Positions 26,126-33,918 of a DNA stretch of 64,000 nt are shown here, piece after piece (position 1 is the first letter of the stretch; each line of letters opens with the position of its first letter). The notes under the pieces were generated by a model. That model searched no databases and was not told the origin of the DNA. It saw only the letters and a program-made list of their open reading frames with translations. Position numbers and translations under genes: made by a program. The stretch lies in the NCBI RefSeq assembly GCF_002215215.1, contig NZ_CP018632.1, positions 6,382,501 through 6,446,500 of the forward strand, read 5' to 3'. Source of the stretch: Granulosicoccus antarcticus IMCC3135. GTDB lineage: Bacteria > Pseudomonadota > Gammaproteobacteria > Granulosicoccales > Granulosicoccaceae.

Positions 26126-27613
26126 TTACGACACCTCTTCGGGGCGTTGAATGCTGTACTTGCGCATTTTCTCGACCAACGTGGTGCGTCGGATCTTCAA
26201 CCGGTTCGCAGCGTGAGCCACCACCCCGGAACATTCATCCAGCGCCTGTTCGATCAGACTGATTTCGATATCAGTCAGGTGCTGCTTCAGATCGATACCT
26301 TCACGCGGCAGTCTTGGCTTGTTGTTCAAAGGCACAGCCGGCATCCCTGAGACCATCGGCAGAACACTGGCCGTGCTCGTCGTGGCGCTGGTAGTGCTGA
26401 CATCCGAGTCAGCCTGACTATCATTATGAGCACGTCCATGAGGTGCCATCTTGGGTGGTAGATCACCCGCATCGACAACGCCATAGGGATGCAGGATCGT
26501 CAGCCTTTCCATCAGATTGGCAAGTTCACGCACATTACCCGGCCAGTCATAGTTGCACAGTGCCATCAGCGCGGCAGGCGTCAACCGTACCGAGGACTTC
26601 TTCTCGTGCTCCAGACGGGTGATCAGCTCATTGACCAGCAGTGGCAGATCCTCGGCACGGCTGCTCAATGGTGGCATCTCGATGGGGAATACATTCAGTC
26701 GATAAAAAAGATCCTCGCGAAAGCGCCCATCTTCGATGAGTACTTCCAGATCGCGATGGGTTGCCGCCACGATGCGCACATCACTCTTGATGCTCTTGTT
26801 ACTGCCAACACGTTCAAATGAACGTTCCTGGATCACTCTCAACAGCTTTACCTGCATGGCCAGAGGCATGTCACCGATCTCGTCAAGAAAGATGGTACCG
26901 CCTTCTGCCATTTCGAAACGACCCTGACGAGCGCCAACAGCACCGGTGAAGGATCCTTTTTCATGACCGAACAGTTCGCTCTCCAGCAACTCGCCGGGAA
27001 TAGCCCCGCAGTTAATGGGGACAAAGGGCTTGTTGCGCCGGTTCGAGTAGTAGTGAATGTTACGCGCCACCACTTCCTTACCGGTACCAGACTCGCCCAG
27101 TATCAGAACGGTTGCTTCAGTGGGAGCAACCTGGTCGATCATCTTGCGAACTCGCTGCACAGACCGGCTGTTGCCGACCAGAGAGCGGAACAGTTCGGGG
27201 TTCTGCGTGCCCTCCTTCGCCGGTGCGGCCGAATTGGCCGGACCACGCACTTTGGAGCGATGCAGGATGTCGGACAAGGTCGCAAAACGAACCGGGGATT
27301 TCAGACAACCCACAAAATGGGTATCGATCTCCTCTTGCGATATATCGGCCGGCTGGCTGCCCAGTAGCAGCACCAGTGGTGGGAAGTTCTCATGGCTGGC
27401 GCGCAGCTTTTCCGCCCACGGGACGATGCCATGGAAATTGGCCACGAGTATGGAGGCGTAGTCTGACAGGTCACCCATGCTGTCAAGCAGCTCTGGTGAA
27501 CTAAGCGATTTCGCTTCGTACTCGATGAACTCCAACTGGTGTGAGAGACGTTGGGCATTGTCAGCGTCCTGATCCAGAATCAGGATTTTTCGGATTTCTT
27601 TTCTTGCACTCAT
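26126..27613 (-). CDS. fleQ: Flagellar master regulator FleQ/FlrA (sigma-54 enhancer-binding protein)
   Basis: A 495-residue activator. Residues 8-120 form a FleQ-type receiver-like domain, with no phosphorylatable Asp at the usual place (SILVANFHG). A LFRSLVGNS motif follows. The AAA+ domain has Walker A GESGTGKE, ESELFGHEKGSFTGAVGARQ (sigma-54 contact loop GSFTGA rather than GAFTGA), Walker B GTIFLDEIGDM and the arginine-finger region. The C-terminus is a Fis-type HTH (AANRLKIRRTTLVEKMRKY). The LFRS arginine and the VVARN pair correspond to c-di-GMP contacts known in Pseudomonas FleQ, so nucleotide control is likely. It is adjacent to its presumed antagonist FlhG. A GGAGAG ribosome site precedes the ATG. 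Confidence 0.92.
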   Translation of the reverse strand: MSARKEIRKILILDQDADNAQRLSHQLEFIEYEAKSLSSPELLDSMGDLSDYASILVANFHGIVPWAEKLRASHENFPPLVLLLGSQPADISQEEIDTHFVGCLKSPVRFATLSDILHRSKVRGPANSAAPAKEGTQNPELFRSLVGNSRSVQRVRKMIDQVAPTEATVLILGESGTGKEVVARNIHYYSNRRNKPFVPINCGAIPGELLESELFGHEKGSFTGAVGARQGRFEMAEGGTIFLDEIGDMPLAMQVKLLRVIQERSFERVGSNKSIKSDVRIVAATHRDLEVLIEDGRFREDLFYRLNVFPIEMPPLSSRAEDLPLLVNELITRLEHEKKSSVRLTPAALMALCNYDWPGNVRELANLMERLTILHPYGVVDAGDLPPKMAPHGRAHNDSQADSDVSTTSATTSTASVLPMVSGMPAVPLNNKPRLPREGIDLKQHLTDIEISLIEQALDECSGVVAHAANRLKIRRTTLVEKMRKYSIQRPEEVS

Positions 27614-28068
27614 TTTGACGCTCTCCGCATTGCGGCCGTGTCGAAGTTTAAAAAGGACTCCCAGAGGATAGAAGACAGTTTACAGAAGACAAAGAATTGA
27701 CGAGCAAATCACAGCTTTTCGCAACCATTGACACCCGTCAGGACGCCGTCGGTTTTTTGTCAGCAATGGCGTAATTCAGATCGGTTCAAGCTTTTCATTG
27801 AACTTAATGGCCCTGGCTCCGATTATGACCTCATGCTTTGTGACCTGTCCGTGTGTCCAGCAATTTGGGGTTACATAATAAAACGACCACGCCGATCCCT
27901 TGGTTTATCCGGCCTAGATACGGACAGACTGAACGGTTTCAAGTACATACCCGTCTACGAAACCGTTCTTTCCAGTCAGAATCCGGACGGCTAAACATAA
28001 AAACTAGAATAATCCGGCTAGTCATCGGCAGAGGTGCTGGCCAAAGGATTGCGAAGAGGACGAACAAA
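27614..28068. other. Intergenic region between divergent fleQ and flgM
   Basis: 455 bp without a convincing gene; short open frames here have no family features or ribosome sites. It must carry the fleQ and flgM promoters. A sigma-54-like string next to flgM was examined and rejected. No other motif stands out. Confidence 0.4.
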
Positions 28069-28383
28069 ATGGCTCTATCCAAGAGCGGAAAGTCGAGCAG
28101 TAATGTCTCGAAACTGGATGATGCACGAAAGAAGCGCTCAAAATCAGGCCCGTCGACCAAGTCGACTGCAGCACAAAAAGAAGAAGAGCCCCCCCAACTC
28201 GCTGATACGGAGGTAAAGAAACCGGTTGCAAAGGCCAAAACCAGCAGCAAACCCAAGGTCAGTAATCGGCGCTTCGACACCGTCAAGGTCGAACGGCTGA
28301 AATCCGAAATTGCCAGTGGCACCTATCAAATCAACTTCCTCAACGTCGCTGACAAGTTCATCGAGCACGAACGTTACGCCTGA
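28069..28383 (+). CDS. flgM: Anti-sigma-28 factor FlgM
   Basis: A 104-residue protein. The ATG at 28069 follows GAAGAGGA at good spacing; the frame opens earlier but without FlgM features. The N-terminal two thirds is Lys/Ser/Ala-rich and disordered. The C-terminal segment DTVKVERLKSEIASGTYQIN plus FLNVADKFIEHE is the sigma-binding part of FlgM. FlgM binds FliA and is exported through the completed hook to release it. It is transcribed away from fleQ and is not next to flgA or flgN, which is unusual. The N-terminus is longer and more basic than in enteric FlgM. Confidence 0.85.
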   Translation: MALSKSGKSSSNVSKLDDARKKRSKSGPSTKSTAAQKEEEPPQLADTEVKKPVAKAKTSSKPKVSNRRFDTVKVERLKSEIASGTYQINFLNVADKFIEHERYA

Positions 28384-28418
28384 GACTGACCCCGCATACA
28401 AGCCCAGCTCAAACAGAG

Positions 28419-28451
28419 CGCCGTGCCCCACCGGGCAGGGCCTCGACGGCG
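28419..28451 (+). terminator. Possible terminator after flgM
   Basis: CGCCGT (28419-28424) pairs with ACGGCG (28446-28451), with further GCCC/GGGC pairing inside. Only a short T-pair follows, so this is a weak call. Confidence 0.35.
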
Positions 28452-28518
28452 TTCTGAAACTAATTGTCTGCGTGGTAGTCTCTAAACTGTTCTAGCCACT
28501 GCCTTTGAGCTCTGAATC

Positions 28519-29028
28519 ATGAAATACGCGCGTGCTGTCGTCTCCTGGGCCATCGCTTTATGGATGTGCTATGTCTTTTTGAGCTCTCTGCCCTACAAGT
28601 TCACTCAGCACCCGGACACCCAGCACATATTCGGCACCATCGGAGACTGGTTAGGCACGTTCCTCGGCACGGGTATCGGCAATTTGTTCACTGAACTGGG
28701 GGGGTATGTCATCGGTAGTTTCGAATTACTGACTTCCATCGTATTACTGCTACCCGCCTTGTTGTGGGTCATATCCCGCCTGAACGGCTCCTTCTTCGGC
28801 GTAACCCGCCGCAGATTTCACATGATAGGTGGGCTGATGGCCTCTGCTGTCATGGCCGGTGCCGCCTTCTTCCACCTGGTATCACCATTGGGAGTGGAGG
28901 TGCTGCACGAGGGGAAAAGTGATGGCGGCAGCCTGTTCTATGCAGCCGTCTCCATTCTAGTGCTCGGTCTGGTGTTGTTTGCCATCAATCGGGGCTGGAC
29001 TGACGACGATAAATTCTCTCAGCTCTGA
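28519..29028 (+). CDS. Inner-membrane protein, DoxX-like
   Basis: A 169-residue protein with four hydrophobic helices (about 7-22, 65-85, 105-122, 138-155) and short loops (YKFTQHPDTQHIFGTIGDWL between the first two). The size, helix count and FTxHPDTQHIF segment suggest the DoxX-like superfamily, whose members are small membrane proteins of mixed function. No catalytic residues are evident. It stands alone on the forward strand, 135 bp after flgM. Confidence 0.65.
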   Translation: MKYARAVVSWAIALWMCYVFLSSLPYKFTQHPDTQHIFGTIGDWLGTFLGTGIGNLFTELGGYVIGSFELLTSIVLLLPALLWVISRLNGSFFGVTRRRFHMIGGLMASAVMAGAAFFHLVSPLGVEVLHEGKSDGGSLFYAAVSILVLGLVLFAINRGWTDDDKFSQL

Positions 29029-29065
29029 ACTGCAAGCTGCCCGCTCACCTCATTGACGGGCAGAC

Positions 29066-29353
29066 TTATCTCTTGTCTGTCGTTGCGGCCTTATTGCTGT
29101 CGTCTCCCTGTCCGCCCATATCAACTGATCTCAGCCGGCTTTCTCTGGTCGGCTGCATCTGACTATGTGTGGCCAGTGGATTGGCTCCGCAGTCCACCAC
29201 CTCGGCGACCAGCTTGAGCCTCACCTGGCGGCCACTGACATCCCTCACACCCATGATGTACTCGCTCTTGACATTACCCTGAGCAATGGCTTCAAACAAT
29301 GGGGGGATGCGCAATGCCAGGCGCTCCAGAAAATCTTGTTGCTGCTTGTTCAT
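29066..29353 (-). CDS. Small conserved-looking hypothetical protein
   Basis: A 95-residue frame convergent with the DoxX-like gene. The N-terminus is helical (QQDFLERLALRIPPLFEAIA), a short beta-rich part follows (YIMGVRDVSGRQVRLKLVAE), and the C-terminal third is polar and probably disordered. Composition is protein-like and there is no larger competing frame, but the ribosome site is weak and no family is recognised. Confidence 0.5.
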   Translation of the reverse strand: MNKQQQDFLERLALRIPPLFEAIAQGNVKSEYIMGVRDVSGRQVRLKLVAEVVDCGANPLATHSQMQPTRESRLRSVDMGGQGDDSNKAATTDKR

Positions 29354-29473
29354 GGTCAGATAACTGTTGTTACATACAGTGTTTCTGGCCAGACTACAGC
29401 AATTCTCATGCTCAGAGGTTTACGTGTGGCCTCACGATACCCCCAGTCATTGAGGATACGAGCGCTCAGAGAG

Positions 29474-30412
29474 TCAATCCGCCTGCGTACTCAACAGGGG
29501 ATCAAACGAGCCTTCAGCCAGACGGTTCCTGATGGATGACTGGAAGGCATCCAGCACCAGGCTTCGCTCCAGACTGCGCCGGAAGATGATGCCCGAATCA
29601 AACCCCACCTCGGCGATGTCTGTACTGATGATCTGCAGATCAAAACCGGGCATCAGCGTTATGAAGGTACTTGGCAAAAAAGCCAGATAATTGCCATTGT
29701 TCAGCAGATTCAGCGCAGCGAGCATCGAATCGCAGAATACGACAGCCTCCTTGCGTTGCCCGGTTGCCGCCTGGACCTTGTCCATGAGCATGCCCAAATA
29801 GGCTCGATCGCTCATATAGGAGACCCAGGGGTAATCCAGCAGCGGATCCAGTCGAGCCAGCGGCCTGGACAGGATCGGATGCCCCTTGCGTGCGACCACA
29901 TTCAACCGTGTACCGAACAATGGCTGGCTAACCAGAAACGAGGGCATTTTCTCGGTTTTCTGAAAACCACCACAATAGATATCCAGCCCGCCATTATCCA
30001 GCTCTTCGAGGGCTACCGTGAACTTCATGGAGCTGAGCTGTATCTGCAAGTCCGGATAAAGCTCGTGCATGTCGACGATCACCTGAGGCAGGATAGTTGA
30101 CATCCAGACGGGAGCCCCTGCCAACCGTATCAGCCCCATTCCACCTCCGCTCAGAGCCGTCAGGTCGTCCTCTGCCAGTTGGCACTCGCGTAACAAATGA
30201 CGGGCATGCTGGCAGGCTCGCTCACCAAATGGCGTCAGTCGGAGTCCACGAGGATGGCGTTCGAACAACTGTACATTCCATTCCTCCTCGAGTAGACGAA
30301 TGGAACGCGACAGAGCCGGTTGCGTCAATGACAGCATTTCTGCCGCAGCGTGCACAGTACCGCAATCGGCAATGGCAACCAGCCTTCGCAGTGCCTGGAG
30401 ATTGGCAAACAT
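29474..30412 (-). CDS. LysR-family transcriptional regulator
   Basis: 312 residues from the ATG encoding MFANLQALRRLVAIADCG. The N-terminal winged helix is typical (AAAEMLSLTQPALSRSIRLL EEEW) and is followed by the co-inducer-binding domain (LIRLAGAPVWMSTILPQVI onward). It diverges from the ABC uptake/sulfatase operon, with 133 bp between starts holding two palindromes, so it very probably controls that operon. The ligand is likely the transported compound or its sulfated form; this is inferred from position. Confidence 0.9.
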   Translation of the reverse strand: MFANLQALRRLVAIADCGTVHAAAEMLSLTQPALSRSIRLLEEEWNVQLFERHPRGLRLTPFGERACQHARHLLRECQLAEDDLTALSGGGMGLIRLAGAPVWMSTILPQVIVDMHELYPDLQIQLSSMKFTVALEELDNGGLDIYCGGFQKTEKMPSFLVSQPLFGTRLNVVARKGHPILSRPLARLDPLLDYPWVSYMSDRAYLGMLMDKVQAATGQRKEAVVFCDSMLAALNLLNNGNYLAFLPSTFITLMPGFDLQIISTDIAEVGFDSGIIFRRSLERSLVLDAFQSSIRNRLAEGSFDPLLSTQAD

Positions 30413-30445
30413 CAACAAACCTTTATGTAAGAGCGATCATGACAC

Positions 30446-30481
30446 TGATAACGTTTCGTTATCAATACCACATAATATGTG
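30446..30481. promoter_or_regulatory. Two palindromes between lysR and ABC operon, probable operators
   Basis: TGATAACG-TTT-CGTTATCA (30446-30464) is a perfect 8-bp inverted repeat. CACATA-A-TATGTG (30469-30481) is a second perfect palindrome, centred 20 bp away (about two helical turns). LysR proteins bind paired sites of this sort in divergent intergenic regions. Confidence 0.6.
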
Positions 30482-30545
30482 ATTGGATTTTATTTGTCGC
30501 TCATGGCATTTTTCTATCACCACTCAGGAGCCGCAGGAATACACC

Positions 30546-32069
30546 ATGTCGAGCGAATACCCCATGTCAGCCTCTCGCCGCCGTTTCATTCAGCAGATGG
30601 CAGTCGGTGCAGTCGGGCTGGGTGCAGGAGCGGAGTCACTGTTTGCACAGTCAGCCGCCACCCTGCCACCTTCAATCAATGATCTGACACCCGACAGCGT
30701 TCTACGCTGGATCGACAGTGGCGACCAGAAAGCAGTTTTCTTCAAAGCTTTCTTCGAACAGTACGCACGCGAAAGAGGTGTTGAAATCGTCTATGACCCC
30801 CTGCCCTGGAACGAGATTGCCAAAGTTGTCCCCCTTGGCGTCCGTAACAAGACCGCTCATGATGTTTTTGTACTGCCACAGAACTCGAACCCTGCCGATG
30901 CGGTGCGCGAAGGCTGGGTTCAGCCCTACGATGATTTCATCCCAGATATCGAAACCTGGAAGGCAGGCTTTCCTGAAGGTGCGTTTCTGCCGGGCATCAA
31001 CGTGTTCGACGGCAAGACCTACGGTTTGCCCTTCACCTCCAACAAACGTCAAACCACACACTTGTTATTCAACCGTGCCTACCTGCACGACGCCGGCTTC
31101 GACCCTGAACAAAAAGCGCTGACACACAGCGAGTTCAGAGAGGCGGCGCTGAAGATCACGCAAAATGGCAAGGGCCGCTACTTCGGTTTTATTCTGGGTG
31201 GGAGCCAGATTGGCCGTTGGGCTGCCATCACACGGGATATTGGCAGACTCGCCGGTGCCAGTGCAGGCGCCGACAGCGTGATCGAAGCTGATATCGATTT
31301 TCGCACTGGACAGTTCGTATTCGACAGTGATCAGTATATAGAGGCGGTTGAACTACTCATCGCCTTGCAAAAGGATGGCAGCATGTTCCCCGGCGTCATG
31401 GGCGTCAATGCCCCGCAGGCTCGCGCATTCATGCCACAGGGCGCTGCAGGAATGATTCTTCAGGGACCGTGGAACATCCCCACCTGGGAAAGCCAGAACC
31501 CGGACTTCGACTTCGGTATCGGCTCAGCGCCACTGCCGGACGAGGGTCCTGCCAGCATGCTGACAATTGGTCAGGGTGCCACCACCACCAACACCATGTG
31601 GTTGTGGAGCGGGTCTCAGAACGGCGCCATCGCCGGCGATATCTTCCATTATCTAGGCACTCTGGAAGGACAGATTGCCTGGGCCAATATCGTGGGCGCC
31701 GGTGACCCGCCCATCATGCCGGAAGCTATCGAAAAGGCAGATATGTCCGTGCGCGCCAAGGCGATACTCCAGCAATTCAACGAACAGATCCGTGTCGGGC
31801 CCAACCCGGTTGTTGGCACACCGGCTCTGGCTGAAGTGGCCAGCGCATTCCAGGCACCTGACCAGAGCTTTGCCCTGACCGTACAGGGATTGGTGGGTGG
31901 CCAGCTGACTGATGTTGCCAAACAGATGAAAGCACTCAAGGTCAGCTACGAGGATGCCATGGACCAGGCCTTTGACAAGGTCCGGGCTAATGGCACGGAT
32001 GTATCTCGTGACGATCTGGTGTTTGCCAACTGGGATCCTGCCAAGGATTTTGGCAGCAAGGATTATTGA
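30546..32069 (+). CDS. ABC transporter substrate-binding protein (Tat-exported)
   Basis: A 507-residue extracellular binding protein, family 1 type. The ATG has AGGA upstream. The N-terminus is a Tat signal (SASRRRFIQQMAVGAVGLGA, cleavage near LFAQ). The mature protein has the two-lobed family layout: VFVLPQNSNPADAVREGWVQ, DGKTYGLPFTSNKRQTTHLL (the binding-cleft strand) and PQGAAGMILQGPWNIPTWES. It captures a solute, probably a carbohydrate or sulfated organic compound, for the two permeases that follow. Tat export implies folding before export, possibly with a cofactor or metal. Confidence 0.9.
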   Translation: MSSEYPMSASRRRFIQQMAVGAVGLGAGAESLFAQSAATLPPSINDLTPDSVLRWIDSGDQKAVFFKAFFEQYARERGVEIVYDPLPWNEIAKVVPLGVRNKTAHDVFVLPQNSNPADAVREGWVQPYDDFIPDIETWKAGFPEGAFLPGINVFDGKTYGLPFTSNKRQTTHLLFNRAYLHDAGFDPEQKALTHSEFREAALKITQNGKGRYFGFILGGSQIGRWAAITRDIGRLAGASAGADSVIEADIDFRTGQFVFDSDQYIEAVELLIALQKDGSMFPGVMGVNAPQARAFMPQGAAGMILQGPWNIPTWESQNPDFDFGIGSAPLPDEGPASMLTIGQGATTTNTMWLWSGSQNGAIAGDIFHYLGTLEGQIAWANIVGAGDPPIMPEAIEKADMSVRAKAILQQFNEQIRVGPNPVVGTPALAEVASAFQAPDQSFALTVQGLVGGQLTDVAKQMKALKVSYEDAMDQAFDKVRANGTDVSRDDLVFANWDPAKDFGSKDY

Positions 32070-32113
32070 TCAAGCTCCGTTCAACTCACCACTAACCAGC
32101 TGAGAATCATGCC

Positions 32114-33016
32114 GTGTCCAACCTGAGACGAAATCCGCGCGCCCTGTATCTGGCGATGGTGCCCGGACTGGTATTGGCCGGCATGTTTACTTTCTACCCG
32201 ATTCTGGCGGCAGGCTACTATGCCCTGTACGACTGGTCAGGATTCAACTCCCCACGCATTTTTGTCGGCCTGGATAACTTCACCCGACTGCTGAGCGACC
32301 CCTTTTTCTGGGGCGCGTTCAAACGATCGCTGATCTTTCTACTGGGCACGGTCCCCCTACAGATGTTCATCTCCTTGTGGTTGGCTGTGTTGCTGAACAA
32401 CCAGATGCTGAAGTTGTCGAATGTATTTCGGACCCTGATATTTCTGCCCGTTGTGACCCCTGTGGCTGTCATCGGCATTGTATGGACTTTTCTGCTGAGT
32501 CCATTCAATGGACCGATCAACGGCTTGTTGCTGGATCTGGGCCTGGTGACACGCCCCATCGACTTTCTGGGCTCCTCCAGTACCGTCATGCCCTCCCTGG
32601 TCATGGTCTATGTCTGGAAGTGGCTGGGGCTTACGATGATCTACTGGCTTGCCGCATTACAAACCGTCCCCGATGATGTCTATGAAGCCGCAAAGCTTGA
32701 CAACTGCAAGGGTGGCCGCCTGTTGCTTCTCATTGTTTTTCCTATCATCCGCCCCTTTGCACTGGTCATATTCCTGATATCTGCAGTGGGAGCCCTGAAC
32801 GTCTTTCCGCTCATCATGAGCATGACTAACGGCGGGCCCTTCTTCTCCTCGGAAGTCATCGAGATCTTCATCTATCGCTCGGCGTTTGCAACAGCGGAAG
32901 GCACACGTACCCAGCTTGGCTACGCTGCCGCCGCCGGCGTGCTCTTTGGCCTGTTGATCATGATGTTGACGCTGCTGCAGGCCTTCATATCCCGCCACTC
33001 AGGCAAATCCCGATGA
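32114..33016 (+). CDS. ABC transporter permease (carbohydrate type, MalF-like)
   Basis: A 300-residue membrane protein with six helices, GTG start. The EAA loop that contacts the ATPase is visible (YEAAKLDNCKGGRLLLLIVFP). The start MSNLRRNPRALYLAMVPGLV and the FVGLDNFTRLL segment are typical of the MalF/UgpA-like carbohydrate uptake subfamily. It pairs with the next permease, which overlaps its stop by 4 bp. Confidence 0.9.
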   Translation: MSNLRRNPRALYLAMVPGLVLAGMFTFYPILAAGYYALYDWSGFNSPRIFVGLDNFTRLLSDPFFWGAFKRSLIFLLGTVPLQMFISLWLAVLLNNQMLKLSNVFRTLIFLPVVTPVAVIGIVWTFLLSPFNGPINGLLLDLGLVTRPIDFLGSSSTVMPSLVMVYVWKWLGLTMIYWLAALQTVPDDVYEAAKLDNCKGGRLLLLIVFPIIRPFALVIFLISAVGALNVFPLIMSMTNGGPFFSSEVIEIFIYRSAFATAEGTRTQLGYAAAAGVLFGLLIMMLTLLQAFISRHSGKSR

Positions 33017-33882
33017 ACAGACTTCTCACTCTGCCAAAACGTCTGGTTTTCGGAGATCGGAAACCTACAACACATATTGCCGTGACCAGCCTGTTATTGG
33101 CCGCTCTGTGTTGTATCTGGATTTACCCTTTTCTGTGGATGATTTCAACCAGCCTTAAAACCACAGCAGAAATATTCATGGGCACCGGACTCATACCCGA
33201 GTCCGCCGTTGTGGAAAACTATTCACGGGCCTGGACAGAGGCCCATATGGGCTCCTACTTCATCAATACCGTACTGGTCACCGTCGGCTCGCTGATCATC
33301 GTTACCATTTGTACCTCGCTACTTGGCTATGTACTGGGGCGTTATCCTTTTCGAGGTAAGTCATTGCTGATCGGTGCTTTTGTAGCCACCGTTTTCATAC
33401 CGCAGGGTTTCACCATCATTCCGATTTTCGAGATGCTCAGTTTCCTTGGGCTCTCGACCAGTCTCTGGGGTCTGACGCTGGCAACCAGTGGCCATGCCAT
33501 GACGATCTACGTACTGCTGTTCGCCGGTTACTTCAAGCAATTGCCCGACGAGCTCGAGGATGCTGCCATCGTCGATGGCGTCAGCTTCTTCAAGACCTTC
33601 TGGTATGTCATGTTACCGCTGGCCCGGCCCATTGTCGTCACCGTGATCATCATGCAAGTACTGCATGCCTGGAATGATTTTCTGCTGCCATTGGTCATCA
33701 CGCTGGCCAACCCTGCCATCCGCACCTTGTCGGTCGGCATCTACGCCTTCAAGGGTGAACAATCGATCGACTGGTCAGGAATGGCCGCCGCCTCCACCAT
33801 CTCTGTATTGCCTATCGTTCTGCTTTTCATTGTTCTGCAACGCTACTTCATCAATGGGCTAGCGGGTGCGGTCAAAGGTTGA
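33013..33882 (+). CDS. ABC transporter permease (carbohydrate type, MalG-like)
   Basis: A 289-residue six-helix permease of the MalG/UgpE type. The EAA loop reads ELEDAAIVDGVSFFKTFWYV. It starts within the stop of the previous gene (ATGA), so translation is coupled. The two permeases would form the channel for the upstream binding protein. No ATP-binding subunit gene lies in this operon. Confidence 0.9.
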   Translation: MNRLLTLPKRLVFGDRKPTTHIAVTSLLLAALCCIWIYPFLWMISTSLKTTAEIFMGTGLIPESAVVENYSRAWTEAHMGSYFINTVLVTVGSLIIVTICTSLLGYVLGRYPFRGKSLLIGAFVATVFIPQGFTIIPIFEMLSFLGLSTSLWGLTLATSGHAMTIYVLLFAGYFKQLPDELEDAAIVDGVSFFKTFWYVMLPLARPIVVTVIIMQVLHAWNDFLLPLVITLANPAIRTLSVGIYAFKGEQSIDWSGMAAASTISVLPIVLLFIVLQRYFINGLAGAVKG

Positions 33883-33918
33883 GCCTCTCGCTTGCATCCT
33901 CTTCAAACTGAAAACTCC

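Noticed and set aside
27728-27994. 88-residue forward frame upstream of flgM
   Set aside because: No ribosome site, no recognisable motif and atypical composition.
28038-28052. Sigma-54-like string TGGCCAAAGGATTGC before flgM
   Set aside because: The GG and GC pairs are correctly spaced, but transcription would start about 5 bases before the ATG and exclude the flgM ribosome site.
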